Shown: positions 53,792-62,501 of the stretch, one piece after another | Numbering within the stretch: position 1 is the stretch's first letter | Layout of the letters: each line of letters opens with the position of its first letter | Origin: Castellaniella caeni NBRC 101664 | GTDB taxonomy: Bacteria; Pseudomonadota; Gammaproteobacteria; Burkholderiales; Burkholderiaceae_B | Assembly (NCBI RefSeq): GCF_001592225.1 | Contig: NZ_BCWN01000006.1 | Coordinates: 62,001-126,000 of the forward strand | Direction of reading: 5' to 3' | DNA: 64,000 bases | Notes under the pieces: model-generated | Told to the model about the DNA's origin: nothing | The model's database searches: none | Seen by the model: the letters and a program-made list of their open reading frames with translations, nothing else | Program-made: the position numbers and the translations under genes

Positions 53792-54522
53792 GCCCGATTC
53801 TCGAAGCCCGCCAGCTCACGCGCCGGTTCTCCGGGTTGGTGGCCGTGCACGACGTCAGCTTTTCGCTGGCGCAAAACGAGATCCTGGGCTTCATCGGCCC
53901 CAACGGCGCGGGCAAGACCACGCTCATCAGTCTGCTCAGCGGCACCCTGCCGCCCTCCGAAGGCGAAGTCTGGTTCGACGGGCGGCGCATCGACCGCCTG
54001 GCCGCATTCCGTCGGGCACGCCTGGGCATCGGCCGCACCTTCCAGATCATGCAACCGTTTCCGGGCCTGTCGGTGCTCGACAACGTGGCGGTGGGCGCGC
54101 TCTTTGGGCGCGGCCAGGGGCAGTCCAAGCTTGCCAAGGCGCGTGAAAGCGCCCGCGAGTGCCTGCAGTTCGTGGGCCTGGGCAAGCACATCGACCACCG
54201 CGCCGAAGACCTCGGCGGCCCCGACCGCAAGCGGCTCGAACTCGCCAAGGCCCTGGCCATGCAGCCGCGCGTGCTGCTGTGCGACGAAGTGATGGCGGGC
54301 CTCAACCTGGTGGAGATCGACGAAGTCATCGACATCATCCGCAAGGTGCGCGACACGGGCATCAGCATCATCGTCATCGAACACGTCATCAAGGCCATCC
54401 GCAACCTGTCCGACCGCATCATGGTGCTGCACCACGGCGAAAAAATCGCCGATGGCGCTCCCGACAGCGTGTTGAGCGACCCGCGCGTGGTCGAAGCCTA
54501 CCTCGGGAAGAAGCGCACATGA
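53788..54522 (+). CDS. livG: ABC transporter ATP-binding protein LivG
   Basis: Cytoplasmic ATPase of the uptake system, 244 residues. Walker A is GPNGAGKTT near residue 36. The signature is the degenerate LGGPDRKRLELAKAL, and Walker B reads VLLCDEVMAGLN, with Glu kept but Val in place of the usual Pro. The switch is IEHVIKAI instead of EHD. Such variants occur in Burkholderiales LivG proteins, so activity is still expected. It overlaps livM and livF by 4 bp each. Confidence 0.93.
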   Translation: MSPILEARQLTRRFSGLVAVHDVSFSLAQNEILGFIGPNGAGKTTLISLLSGTLPPSEGEVWFDGRRIDRLAAFRRARLGIGRTFQIMQPFPGLSVLDNVAVGALFGRGQGQSKLAKARESARECLQFVGLGKHIDHRAEDLGGPDRKRLELAKALAMQPRVLLCDEVMAGLNLVEIDEVIDIIRKVRDTGISIIVIEHVIKAIRNLSDRIMVLHHGEKIADGAPDSVLSDPRVVEAYLGKKRT

Positions 54523-55241
54523 GTTCCACCGCCCCCCTGTTGCGCATCGAACGCCTCTGCGCGGGCTACGGCCTGGTGCAGGTGCTGCACGACGTCTCGC
54601 TCGAAGTGCGCGAAGCCGAATTCCTCGCCCTGGTGGGCAGCAACGGCGCCGGCAAGACCACCTTGCTGCGTACCCTCTCCGGCCTGTTGCCGGTGCAGTC
54701 GGGCCGCATCCAATGGTCGGGAACCGATATCCAGGGGCTCACGCCCGACCAGATATTCCGCCACGGCATCGTGCAGGTGCCCGAAGGGCGCCAACTGTTT
54801 CCGCGCATGTCGGTACAAGACAACCTGCTGATGGGCGCCTACCGGCGCACCGACAAGGCAGCCGTCCGCACCGACCTCGATCGGGTGTACACCCTGTTTC
54901 CGCGCATGGCCGAGCGCCGCCGCCAGCTGGCGGGCAGCATGTCGGGCGGCGAGCAGCAGATGTGCGCCATGGCGCGCGCGCTCATGGCGCGCCCGCGCCT
55001 GCTGCTGGTGGACGAAATGAGCCTGGGGCTGGCACCCATCATCGTCGATCAGCTGATGGACAACCTGGCCGCCATCCGTCGGCAAGGGGTCACCGTGCTG
55101 CTGGTCGAACAGGACATCCACCTGGCCCTGGCGGGCACCGACCGTGCCTACGTGCTCGAAACCGGCAACATCGTGCGCGAAGGCCCGGCCAAAGACCTGA
55201 TCGAAGACCCGGAACTGAAGCGCGCCTACCTGGGCGTGTAG
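54519..55241 (+). CDS. livF: ABC transporter ATP-binding protein LivF
   Basis: Second ATPase, 240 residues, with Walker A GSNGAGKTT near residue 38, the family motif VPEGRQLFPRMSVQDNLLMGA near 86, signature SMSGGEQQMCAMARAL near 137, Walker B LLLVDEMSLGLAP, and switch VEQDIHLAL. It ends AYLGV, as LivF does. Last gene of the operon; a small hairpin and the convergent cysB-like gene follow. Confidence 0.94.
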   Translation: MSSTAPLLRIERLCAGYGLVQVLHDVSLEVREAEFLALVGSNGAGKTTLLRTLSGLLPVQSGRIQWSGTDIQGLTPDQIFRHGIVQVPEGRQLFPRMSVQDNLLMGAYRRTDKAAVRTDLDRVYTLFPRMAERRRQLAGSMSGGEQQMCAMARALMARPRLLLVDEMSLGLAPIIVDQLMDNLAAIRRQGVTVLLVEQDIHLALAGTDRAYVLETGNIVREGPAKDLIEDPELKRAYLGV

Positions 55242-55242
55242 G

Positions 55243-55258
55243 CAGGCCGGACGGCCTG
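55243..55258. terminator. Small hairpin between convergent livF and cysB-like genes
   Basis: Stem CAGGCC/GGCCTG, loop ggac, located between the two stops. There is no T-run, so it is a weak candidate. Confidence 0.35.
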
Positions 55259-55267
55259 TGGGCCGCG

Positions 55268-56230
55268 TCAGGCCACTTCGCGCACGGCGGGCGCGGGCTG
55301 GGCCACGGCCTCGGCCACGCGGTCGCGCGAGAGTTCTGGCGCCAGCATTTCCATCAGCACATACACGTAATCACGCAGAAACACGCCGCGCTTGATGGCC
55401 ACGCTGGTGGTGTGGCGGCCAAACAGATGCCCCGCGGGCAGGCCTACCAGCCCCTTGTCGCGTCGGGGGTCGAACGCCACCCCGGCGATGATGCCGATGC
55501 CCAGGCCGATGTCGGCATAGGTCTTGACCACGTCGGCATCGATGGCTTCGAGCACGATGTCGGGCGTGATGCCCGCCTGCTCGAAGGCGGCATCGATGGC
55601 GCGCCGCCCCGAAAAGGCCCGATCGTAAGTAACGATGGGGTATTGCGCCAGGTGTTCGAGCGACAGATGCCGCGCGGCGCTGGACGTCAGACTGGTGAGC
55701 GGATGGTCGGGCGGCACCACCAGGGTGTGCTCCCATGAATAGACCGGCAAGGCGACGAGGCCAGGTGTTGCAGCCAGTGTTTCAGTGGCGATGGCGAGGT
55801 CGGCCTGTTCGTGCAATACCAGGCGCGCCAGATGCTCGGGGTTGCCTTCGGCCAGCGAGACGTGCACCTTGGGAAAACGCGCCCGAAACTGGGGGATGAC
55901 GCGCGGCAGCAGGTAACGGGCCTGGGTGTGGGTGCAGGCGATCACCAGGGCGCCTTCGTCGCGCTGGGCGAATTCGTCACTCACCTTCTTGAGGTTGTCC
56001 ACCTCGCGCATGATGCGGTCGATGACGGTGGAGACCGCCGCGCCAGGCTTGGTGAGGCCCTTGAGGCGCTTGCCATGGCGCTCGAAGATCTTGATGCCCA
56101 GCTCGTCCTCGAATTCGATGATGGCCTTGGACACCCCGGGCTGCGAGGTATAAAGCGTGCGCGCGGCTTCCGTCAGGTTGAAGTTGCGTCGGATGGTCTC
56201 GCGGACAAATCGGAATTGCTGAAGATTCAT
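55268..56230 (-). CDS. cysB: CysB/Cbl-type LysR family regulator
   Basis: LysR-type activator of the CysB subgroup, which senses O- or N-acetylserine or sulfate status and controls sulfur assimilation. The 320-residue protein has the HTH start MNLQQFRFVRETIRRNFNLTEAARTLYTSQPGVSKAI, characteristic of CysB, and the ligand-domain motif CTHTQARYLLPRVIPQF near residue 98, where CysB binds effector. The ATG at 56230 fits the family; 56257 is in frame. Convergent to the ABC operon. Whether it regulates that transporter is not shown by the sequence. Confidence 0.92.
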   Translation of the reverse strand: MNLQQFRFVRETIRRNFNLTEAARTLYTSQPGVSKAIIEFEDELGIKIFERHGKRLKGLTKPGAAVSTVIDRIMREVDNLKKVSDEFAQRDEGALVIACTHTQARYLLPRVIPQFRARFPKVHVSLAEGNPEHLARLVLHEQADLAIATETLAATPGLVALPVYSWEHTLVVPPDHPLTSLTSSAARHLSLEHLAQYPIVTYDRAFSGRRAIDAAFEQAGITPDIVLEAIDADVVKTYADIGLGIGIIAGVAFDPRRDKGLVGLPAGHLFGRHTTSVAIKRGVFLRDYVYVLMEMLAPELSRDRVAEAVAQPAPAVREVA

Positions 56231-56533
56231 ATGCCATGGCCCCAGGTGATAAGCCATTATATGGAATATGAAACACAGTTCATATGAATATTAGTTATTA
56301 GTTTAGGCGCGGTGATTGCGCATTGGAAGCGCTGCGGCAGCCTGCCTGACGCGCACCAGACACTTCATGGATGCGCGGCAACCGTCCACGGCAAGCCATA
56401 CGCACCGGCTGGACGATTGTGGTCAGCCATCAAAAGGGCCCGAGATGCTGACGAGGCATGATCCGCGCCAGCATCTCGGGCCGTGTGCCAGACGCCGCCT
56501 TCGAGCCGAAGCCGATCGGCGGACGACAGACAA
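56231..56533. other. Intergenic region between cysB-like and mmsA genes
   Basis: The 303-bp gap is AT-rich just before cysB (56255-56310), where its promoter should lie, and contains the mmsA terminator (56432-56482). I see no further gene in it. Confidence 0.65.
56432..56482 (-). terminator. Rho-independent terminator of mmsA
   Basis: Fourteen-bp perfect stem (arms 56437-56450 and 56469-56482). On the minus strand it is followed by TTTT (complement of 56432-56435). Confidence 0.75.
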
Positions 56534-58027
56534 TTATTTCATGGCGATGGTGGTGTTGATATCCGTGGGATGCGCCTGCCAGCGTGCTGTGATGGTCTTG
56601 GTCTGCGTCCAGAAGTAGATGGACTGGCGCCCGTTGGGGCCGAGATCGCCCAGCTTGGAGCCGCGCGACCCCGTGAAGCTGAACCAGGCCACCGGCACCG
56701 GAATGGGAATGTTGATGCCCACCTGGCCGACATCGACGTGGTTCTGGAAGTAGCGCGCGTGACCGCCATCTTGCGTGAAGATGGACGTGCCATTGCCATT
56801 GGGGTTGGCGTTGATGAAATCGACTGCTTCTTCGAGCGTATCGACCAGCACCACCGAGAGTACCGGCCCGAAGATTTCAGCCTCGTAGATGCTCATGCCC
56901 GCCTTCACCTTGCTGAACACGGTGGGGCCGACAAAGTTGCCCTTTTCGTAGCCCGGCACCTGGACGCCCCGGCCATCGAGCACCAGCTCGGCGCCTTCGT
57001 CCACCCCTTTCTGGATGTAGCCTTCGACGCGCTGCTTGGCCGCGGGCGAAATGAGGGGGCCGAGATCGGCCTTGCGGTCGGTGCCGACGTTAACCTTGAG
57101 CTTCTTGGCGCGCTCGACGAAATCGGGCAACCACTTCTGCGCCTCGCCCACCAGGACGAGCACGGAGATGGCCATGCAGCGTTCGCCCGCGGCGCCGAAG
57201 GCCGCCCCCAGCATGGAGTTGAGCGCGGCATCGCGGTCGGCATCGGGCATGATGACGCTGTGGTTCTTGGCCCCCATCATGGCCTGGCAGCGCTTGCCCG
57301 CCTGCGAGGAGCGGCGGTAGATTTCGGTGCCCACGCGGGTGGAGCCAATAAAGGAGACCGCCTTGATGTCCGGGTGGTCGCACAGCGTGTTGGCGACGTC
57401 GGGCCCGCCATGAACCACGTTGAGCACGCCCGGCGGCAAGCCGGCTTCAAGCGCCAGCTGCGCCACCATGAGCGAAGCGGTGGGGTCTTGCTCGGAAGGC
57501 TTGTAGACGAAGGTGTTGCCCATGGTGACGGCAATGGGGAACATCCAGCACGGCAGCATCACCGGAAAGTTGAAGGCCGTGATGCCCGCGCACACGCCCA
57601 GCGGCTGCAGCACGTTGTAGACGTCGATGCCGGTGGCGGCGTTTTCGGCGTAATCGCCCAGTTGCAGCACGTTGGCCGACACCGCGTGCTCGACGCCTTC
57701 GAGGCCGCGCGCGACTTCGCCCTCGGCGTCGGGCAAGGTCTTGCCGTGCTCGCGTGAGAGCACTTCGGCGATCTTGGTGGTGTTGTCACGCAGCAGGCGC
57801 GCGAAATCGGTCATGATCAGGCGGCGCTTGGCCTGGCTGACCATGCGCCAGGTCTTGAAGGCTTCTTTGGAATTGGCAATGGCCCGCTCGACTTCGGCGG
57901 GTGTGGCAAACGGCACCCGGGCGACGACCTCTTGAGTGGCCGGGTTGATGACGTCACGCCATTCGGTGGTCTCGGACTGAACCAGTTTCCCGTCGATCAG
58001 TAGCGGGACGCGTGGGATATCGCTCAT
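56534..58027 (-). CDS. mmsA: CoA-acylating methylmalonate-semialdehyde dehydrogenase
   Basis: NAD-dependent aldehyde dehydrogenase that turns methylmalonate or malonate semialdehyde into propionyl- or acetyl-CoA in valine, inositol or beta-alanine breakdown. The 497-residue protein has the MmsA hallmarks: ITAFNFPVMLPCWMFPIAV near residue 143, FIGSTRVGTEIY near 225, and GAAGERCMAISVLVLVG near 280 with the catalytic Cys. GAGGAGG precedes the ATG. A LysR gene is divergent and probably controls it. The usual partner mmsB is not in view. Confidence 0.95.
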   Translation of the reverse strand: MSDIPRVPLLIDGKLVQSETTEWRDVINPATQEVVARVPFATPAEVERAIANSKEAFKTWRMVSQAKRRLIMTDFARLLRDNTTKIAEVLSREHGKTLPDAEGEVARGLEGVEHAVSANVLQLGDYAENAATGIDVYNVLQPLGVCAGITAFNFPVMLPCWMFPIAVTMGNTFVYKPSEQDPTASLMVAQLALEAGLPPGVLNVVHGGPDVANTLCDHPDIKAVSFIGSTRVGTEIYRRSSQAGKRCQAMMGAKNHSVIMPDADRDAALNSMLGAAFGAAGERCMAISVLVLVGEAQKWLPDFVERAKKLKVNVGTDRKADLGPLISPAAKQRVEGYIQKGVDEGAELVLDGRGVQVPGYEKGNFVGPTVFSKVKAGMSIYEAEIFGPVLSVVLVDTLEEAVDFINANPNGNGTSIFTQDGGHARYFQNHVDVGQVGINIPIPVPVAWFSFTGSRGSKLGDLGPNGRQSIYFWTQTKTITARWQAHPTDINTTIAMK

Positions 58028-58164
58028 GCAAACCTCCTCGGTATCTTGGGTGGGGATGGACTTTTGATGGACTCTTGTCTTGTGGCTGCGGCCAAGCGCA
58101 TGATGCCGCGCGAGGCGTGCTCGTTGACCCAGTGTAGTTGTGTAAAAAACTTAAAGCCAGCAAA

Positions 58165-58196
58165 ATATTTGCACATCAGTTGACGATATTTGCACA
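58165..58196. promoter_or_regulatory. Direct repeats in the mmsA-lysR intergenic region
   Basis: Two identical 11-mers ATATTTGCACA start at 58165 and 58186, exactly 21 bp apart, so they lie on the same face of the helix. The second ends 9 bp before the LysR ATG. Candidate regulator or polymerase contact sites. Confidence 0.5.
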
Positions 58197-58205
58197 AGGA
58201 TCACC

Positions 58206-59144
58206 ATGCCCGACTGGGACGCCATCCGCTATTTCCTTGAAGTGGCCCGCACGCAGCGGGCCAGCGCCGCAGCCCAGCGCCTGGGGGTGCAGCACAGCAC
58301 CGTGACGCGGCGCATCCGCGCGCTCGAACAAAGCCTGCAAGCCACCCTGTTTGAAAAATCCCGCGCCAGCGGCTTCACGCTCACCGAAGACGGGTTGCGC
58401 TTCTTCACCTACGCCGAACAGATCGAAAGCACCTTGCTGGCCGCGCAAGAAACCCTGTCCGGCGCCGCCGGACAGCTGTCGGGGCACCTGCGCATCGGCT
58501 CCACCGAAGGCTTCGGCAGCACGGTACTCACGCCCCTGATGGTGGATTTCCAGCAGCGTCACCCCGGCATGACGCTGGACATCATGCCCGTGCCCCGCTA
58601 CATCAGCCTGTCCAAGCGCGAAGCCGACATCGCCATCGCCCTCGAACGCCCGCAGCGCGGGCCCTATCTGTGCACCAAGCTGGCCGACTACACGCTCAAG
58701 CTGTACGGCACCCGCGCCTACCTGGCCAGCCACCCGCCCCTGCGACGGCGCGAGGATCTCGACCAGCACACCTTCATCGGCTATGTGGACGAACTGCTCT
58801 TCAGCGACCGCTTGCGCTATCTGGACGACCTGGTGCAGGCCAAGCGGGTGATCTTCCGCAGCACCAGCATCCTGGCGCAATACCAGGCCGTGCTGGGCGG
58901 CCAGGCGCTGGCGATCCTGCCGTGTTTCCTGGCGGCGCAGGACGCGCGCCTGGTGCCCGTGCTGGAAAACGATTTGCGCGTCAGCCGCAGCTTCTGGATG
59001 TACTGCCATGAAGACTTGCGCCACACCCGACGCGTGATGGCGCTCTGGGATTACCTCAAGCAGGCGGTCGGCCTGAATCAGGCCTTGCTGCAGGGCCGCA
59101 GCACGCAGCTGCAAACCCCGTCCGCCCCCGCCACATGCGCTTGA
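58206..59144 (+). CDS. LysR family transcriptional regulator
   Basis: LysR regulator of 312 residues with the HTH MPDWDAIRYFLEVARTQRASAAAQRLGVQHSTVTRRIRALE and a substrate-binding domain from about residue 92 (GHLRIGSTEGFGSTVLTPLMVDF). AAGGA precedes the ATG. Its position divergent from mmsA makes it the likely mmsA regulator. It converges with lptF, the stops being 10 bp apart. Confidence 0.9.
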   Translation: MPDWDAIRYFLEVARTQRASAAAQRLGVQHSTVTRRIRALEQSLQATLFEKSRASGFTLTEDGLRFFTYAEQIESTLLAAQETLSGAAGQLSGHLRIGSTEGFGSTVLTPLMVDFQQRHPGMTLDIMPVPRYISLSKREADIAIALERPQRGPYLCTKLADYTLKLYGTRAYLASHPPLRRREDLDQHTFIGYVDELLFSDRLRYLDDLVQAKRVIFRSTSILAQYQAVLGGQALAILPCFLAAQDARLVPVLENDLRVSRSFWMYCHEDLRHTRRVMALWDYLKQAVGLNQALLQGRSTQLQTPSAPATCA

Positions 59145-59154
59145 CGGGCAATCA

Positions 59155-60273
59155 TCACGTCTGGCTCAGCGCCCGACGACGCCGTGGCCTGGGCATGCGC
59201 ATGCGCCGCCACAGCAGCCCCACGGCCAGCGCCAGAAACGCGGCATGAACCAGCCAGACACCCACGCCGAACGACAGCACGCCATTGACGATCCAGCCGC
59301 GCGACAGATTGATGAGGTTCATGTACAGCAGCGCCAGCAGGCCGGCGATGAGCAGGTCGCCCGAGCGGCCCAGGCGCGGGTTGACCGCCCCCAGCGGCAG
59401 GGCGATGAGCGCCAGGTTGAGCACCGCGATGGGCAGGGCAAGCCGCCACATCAGCTGCGAGAGGGATTCCGGGTCGCCGCGCTGCAAGAGGTCGAGCGTG
59501 GGGCGGGCCTTGATCTCTTGCAGGGCCTTCTGGCGCTGGGCTTCGAGCGCCCCAGGGTCGGTGCGGCTTTCGATGCGCACCCCGTAGTGGTCGAAGTCGA
59601 GCATGCGCAATTCGGGTGTGCCCGGCTTCAGATCGTAGCGGTGGCCCGGCCCCAGCACGATGAAGCGGTCGCCGTTGGGTTCGGTGCGGATGGCGGCGCT
59701 GTCGGCGGTGACCACGCTGAGCCAGTCGGGTTCGACGATGCGCGCCATCACCCGGCCCAGCTCGTCATCCGGGCGCGTGGGTGATTCGGCAAAGAACACG
59801 CGCCGACCGTTTTCGGTTTCGATGAACTGCCCCGCCGTCACTTTGGAAAGATCGGAGCGCTGTTCGAAGCGCTGGCGATATTCGGCGATCTGCCCGTAGG
59901 CCCACGGCGACGCCGACAGCGTCAGTACGGCCACCACGGCGGCCACCGGCAGGGCGAACAGCATGACGGGACGCAGCCAGTCGGCCAGCGACAGGCCGCT
60001 GGCGAACCAGACGGGCATCTCGGATTCGCGGTAGCTGCGCGTGACGGTGGTGAGCACGGCGACGAACAGGGCCACCGACAGGATGACCGGCAAGGCGGTG
60101 ATGCTGGAAAACGCGGCCAGCCCCAGCACGACGTTGGCGCCGATGTCGCCCTCGGCGGCCTGGCCCAGCAGGCGTACGATCAAGACGCTGAGCCAGACCA
60201 CCAGCAGCGTGGAAAAGACGATCCCGGCGTGGCTGGTGATCTCGGAAAAAACGGCGCGCTTGAACAATGTCAT
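59155..60273 (-). CDS. lptF: LPS export ABC transporter permease LptF
   Basis: Inner-membrane subunit of the LptB2FGC extractor that moves lipopolysaccharide to the periplasmic bridge. The 372-residue protein starts MTLFKRAVFSEITSHAGIVFSTLLVVW. It has three N-terminal helices, including the coupling-helix region (SESEMPVWFASGLSLADWLRP-like), a central periplasmic beta-jellyroll (about residues 130-260), and three C-terminal helices (ending LVHAAFLALAVGLLWRR). Divergent from pepA, the standard layout. Its usual partner lptG is not downstream; a LysR gene lies there instead. Confidence 0.94.
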   Translation of the reverse strand: MTLFKRAVFSEITSHAGIVFSTLLVVWLSVLIVRLLGQAAEGDIGANVVLGLAAFSSITALPVILSVALFVAVLTTVTRSYRESEMPVWFASGLSLADWLRPVMLFALPVAAVVAVLTLSASPWAYGQIAEYRQRFEQRSDLSKVTAGQFIETENGRRVFFAESPTRPDDELGRVMARIVEPDWLSVVTADSAAIRTEPNGDRFIVLGPGHRYDLKPGTPELRMLDFDHYGVRIESRTDPGALEAQRQKALQEIKARPTLDLLQRGDPESLSQLMWRLALPIAVLNLALIALPLGAVNPRLGRSGDLLIAGLLALLYMNLINLSRGWIVNGVLSFGVGVWLVHAAFLALAVGLLWRRMRMPRPRRRRALSQT

Positions 60274-60383
60274 GGGAAAATGCGGAATAATGGATCGTCA
60301 CCCCCCGGTTCGCCTGCCGCTGGCGTGCTGTTGCACATCAGGCCCGGCAGGCAACATCCGGAATCGCGCCCAAGGAAAAACGA

Positions 60384-61880
60384 ATGGAATTTAGCACAAC
60401 GACCGCCACCGCCCTGCACACGATCAAGACCCAGGCCCTGGCGGTGGGGGTGTTCACGGACGGCATGCTCAGCCCCGCTGCCGATGCGCTCGACCAGGCC
60501 TCCAAGGGGGCCCTGCGCGCCGCCATCAAAGCCGAATTCGACGCCAGCAGCGGCAGCATCCTGACCTTGCACGCACCGGCGGGCATTACCGCAGACCGAG
60601 TCATTTTACTCGGACTCGGATCGCAAGAAAGCCTCAAGGCCGCCAGCGTGTCCCGCGCGCACCAGGCCCTGGCCGCTTACTGCGTGCGCGCCGGCGTCGG
60701 CACCGCGGTGTCCACCCTGTGCGCCCTCGACTGCGCCGACGCCAGCCTGGCCGACCTCGCCCGGGCCACGGCGCGCCTGGTCAGCGCCGCCACCTACCGC
60801 TACGACCACACTTTCAGCAAGGCCAAGCCCGCCGTCAAGCTGCGCAGCTTCAGCCTGCACCTCTCCCGCGCCCAGGCGGCCAAGGCCAAGCCCGGCCTCG
60901 AACAGGGCGCGGCCATCGGTGCGGGCGTCAACCTGGCACGCCTGCTGGGCGACCTGCCCCCCAACGTCTGCACCCCCACGTACCTGGGGCAGACCGCCAA
61001 GGATCTCGCCAAGCAGTTCAAGACGCTCAAGGCCGAAGTGCTCGATCAGAAAAAGATCGAAGCCCTGAACATGGGTTCTTTCCTGTCGGTGGCGCGCGGT
61101 TCGGCCGAACCCCCGGCCTTCATCGTGCTGCGCCACACGCCCAGCCAGGCGTCGGCCCGCAAGGCGGCCCCCATCGTCCTGGTGGGCAAGGGCATCACCT
61201 TCGACGCGGGCGGCATTTCCCTCAAGCCGGGCCCGGGCATGGACGAAATGAAATTCGACATGTGCGGCGCGGCCAGCGTCCTGGGCACGATGCGCACCGT
61301 GGCCGAACTCGACCTCCCCCGCGAAGTCATCGGCATCGTCCCCAGCTGCGAAAACCTGCCCAGCGGCACGGCCAACAAGCCGGGCGACATCGTCACCAGC
61401 CTGTCGGGCCAGACCATCGAAATCCTCAATACCGACGCCGAAGGGCGGCTCATCCTCTGCGACGCCCTCACCTACGCCGAACGCTTCAAGCCCGCCGCCG
61501 TCATCGACGTTGCCACGCTCACCGGGGCCTGCGTGATCGCTCTGGGCCACGTCAACAGCGGCCTGTTCACGCAAGACGACGCCCTGGCCGACGAACTGCT
61601 GGCCGCCGGCCGTCAGGCGCAAGACCCGGCCTGGCGCCTGCCGCTCGAAGACGCCTACCAAGACCTGCTCAAGTCCAACTTCGCCGACATGGCCAATATC
61701 GGCGGACGGCCCGCGGGCTCGGTGACGGCGGCCTGCTTCCTGTCGCGCTTCACCAGCAAGTACCGCTGGGCGCACCTCGACATCGCCGGCACCGCCTGGC
61801 TCGAAGGCAAGCAGAAAGGGGCCACCGGGCGCCCCGTGCCGCTGCTCGTGCAATACCTGCTGGGCCAGTGCGCGGCATGA
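60384..61880 (+). CDS. pepA: Leucyl aminopeptidase PepA
   Basis: Cytosolic hexameric M17 metallopeptidase with two divalent metals; in E. coli also a DNA-binding factor. Of 498 residues, the C-terminal catalytic half shows VGKGITFDAGGISLKPGPGMDEMKFDM near residue 270 (Lys and Asp ligands), the signature NTDAEGRLIL near 350, and DVATLTGACVIALG. AAGGA precedes the ATG. holC overlaps its stop by 4 bp, as in many proteobacteria. Confidence 0.97.
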   Translation: MEFSTTTATALHTIKTQALAVGVFTDGMLSPAADALDQASKGALRAAIKAEFDASSGSILTLHAPAGITADRVILLGLGSQESLKAASVSRAHQALAAYCVRAGVGTAVSTLCALDCADASLADLARATARLVSAATYRYDHTFSKAKPAVKLRSFSLHLSRAQAAKAKPGLEQGAAIGAGVNLARLLGDLPPNVCTPTYLGQTAKDLAKQFKTLKAEVLDQKKIEALNMGSFLSVARGSAEPPAFIVLRHTPSQASARKAAPIVLVGKGITFDAGGISLKPGPGMDEMKFDMCGAASVLGTMRTVAELDLPREVIGIVPSCENLPSGTANKPGDIVTSLSGQTIEILNTDAEGRLILCDALTYAERFKPAAVIDVATLTGACVIALGHVNSGLFTQDDALADELLAAGRQAQDPAWRLPLEDAYQDLLKSNFADMANIGGRPAGSVTAACFLSRFTSKYRWAHLDIAGTAWLEGKQKGATGRPVPLLVQYLLGQCAA

Positions 61881-62332
61881 GCCGGGTCGATTTCGCCTAT
61901 GGCGCCGCGCATCGCCTGCGCGCGGCCTGTCGCACGGCGGCGCGCCACGCGCAGGCGGGCCACCGCCTGCTGGTGTACTGCACCGACCCGCGGCGCCTGA
62001 AGCGTTTCGACACCCTGCTCTGGGAATTCGACCCCGTCAGCTTCATCCCCCACGCACGGGCCGACGACCCGCTGGCGGAACAGGCCGATGTCGTGCTGGT
62101 GGCCGATGCCGCCGCCCTGGCGGCGGCCCCCGCGACGGGCTGGCTGCTCAACCTCGATCTCGACTGCCCGCCCGACGCCCGGCGCCACACCCGCATCCTG
62201 GAAATCGTCTCGGGCCACGAGGCCGACCAGCAGGCCGCGCGCGCGCGCTGGGCCGCCTACAAGCAGGCGGGCTACGAAATCCGCAGCCACCCGCTGCCCA
62301 AGACAGCACCCGAGGGAACCCACAGCCGTTAA
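61877..62332 (+). CDS. holC: DNA polymerase III subunit chi
   Basis: Clamp-loader accessory protein that binds SSB. The 151-residue protein has the chi pattern VDFAYGAAHRLRAACRTAARHAQAGHRLLVYC, then LKRFDTLLWEFDPVSFIPHARADDPLAEQADVVL, the SSB-contact region. The last part (EADQQAARARWAAYKQAGYEIRSH) is also typical. It overlaps pepA as ATGA, the conserved pepA-holC arrangement. Confidence 0.93.
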   Translation: MSRVDFAYGAAHRLRAACRTAARHAQAGHRLLVYCTDPRRLKRFDTLLWEFDPVSFIPHARADDPLAEQADVVLVADAAALAAAPATGWLLNLDLDCPPDARRHTRILEIVSGHEADQQAARARWAAYKQAGYEIRSHPLPKTAPEGTHSR

Positions 62333-62501
62333 AGCAGTCCAACCCTCGACCCCCCGCCATCGGCCATCCGGCACGCCGTGTTGCCGCGCGACGCCATCCG
62401 GATGGATTCGATGGACGCATCAATTCAGCTTGTTGTAAGATTCAAGCATACATAGACACTGGCGGCAGCTGTCCAGGCCGCCTCGACGACAGGAAAACAC
62501 C

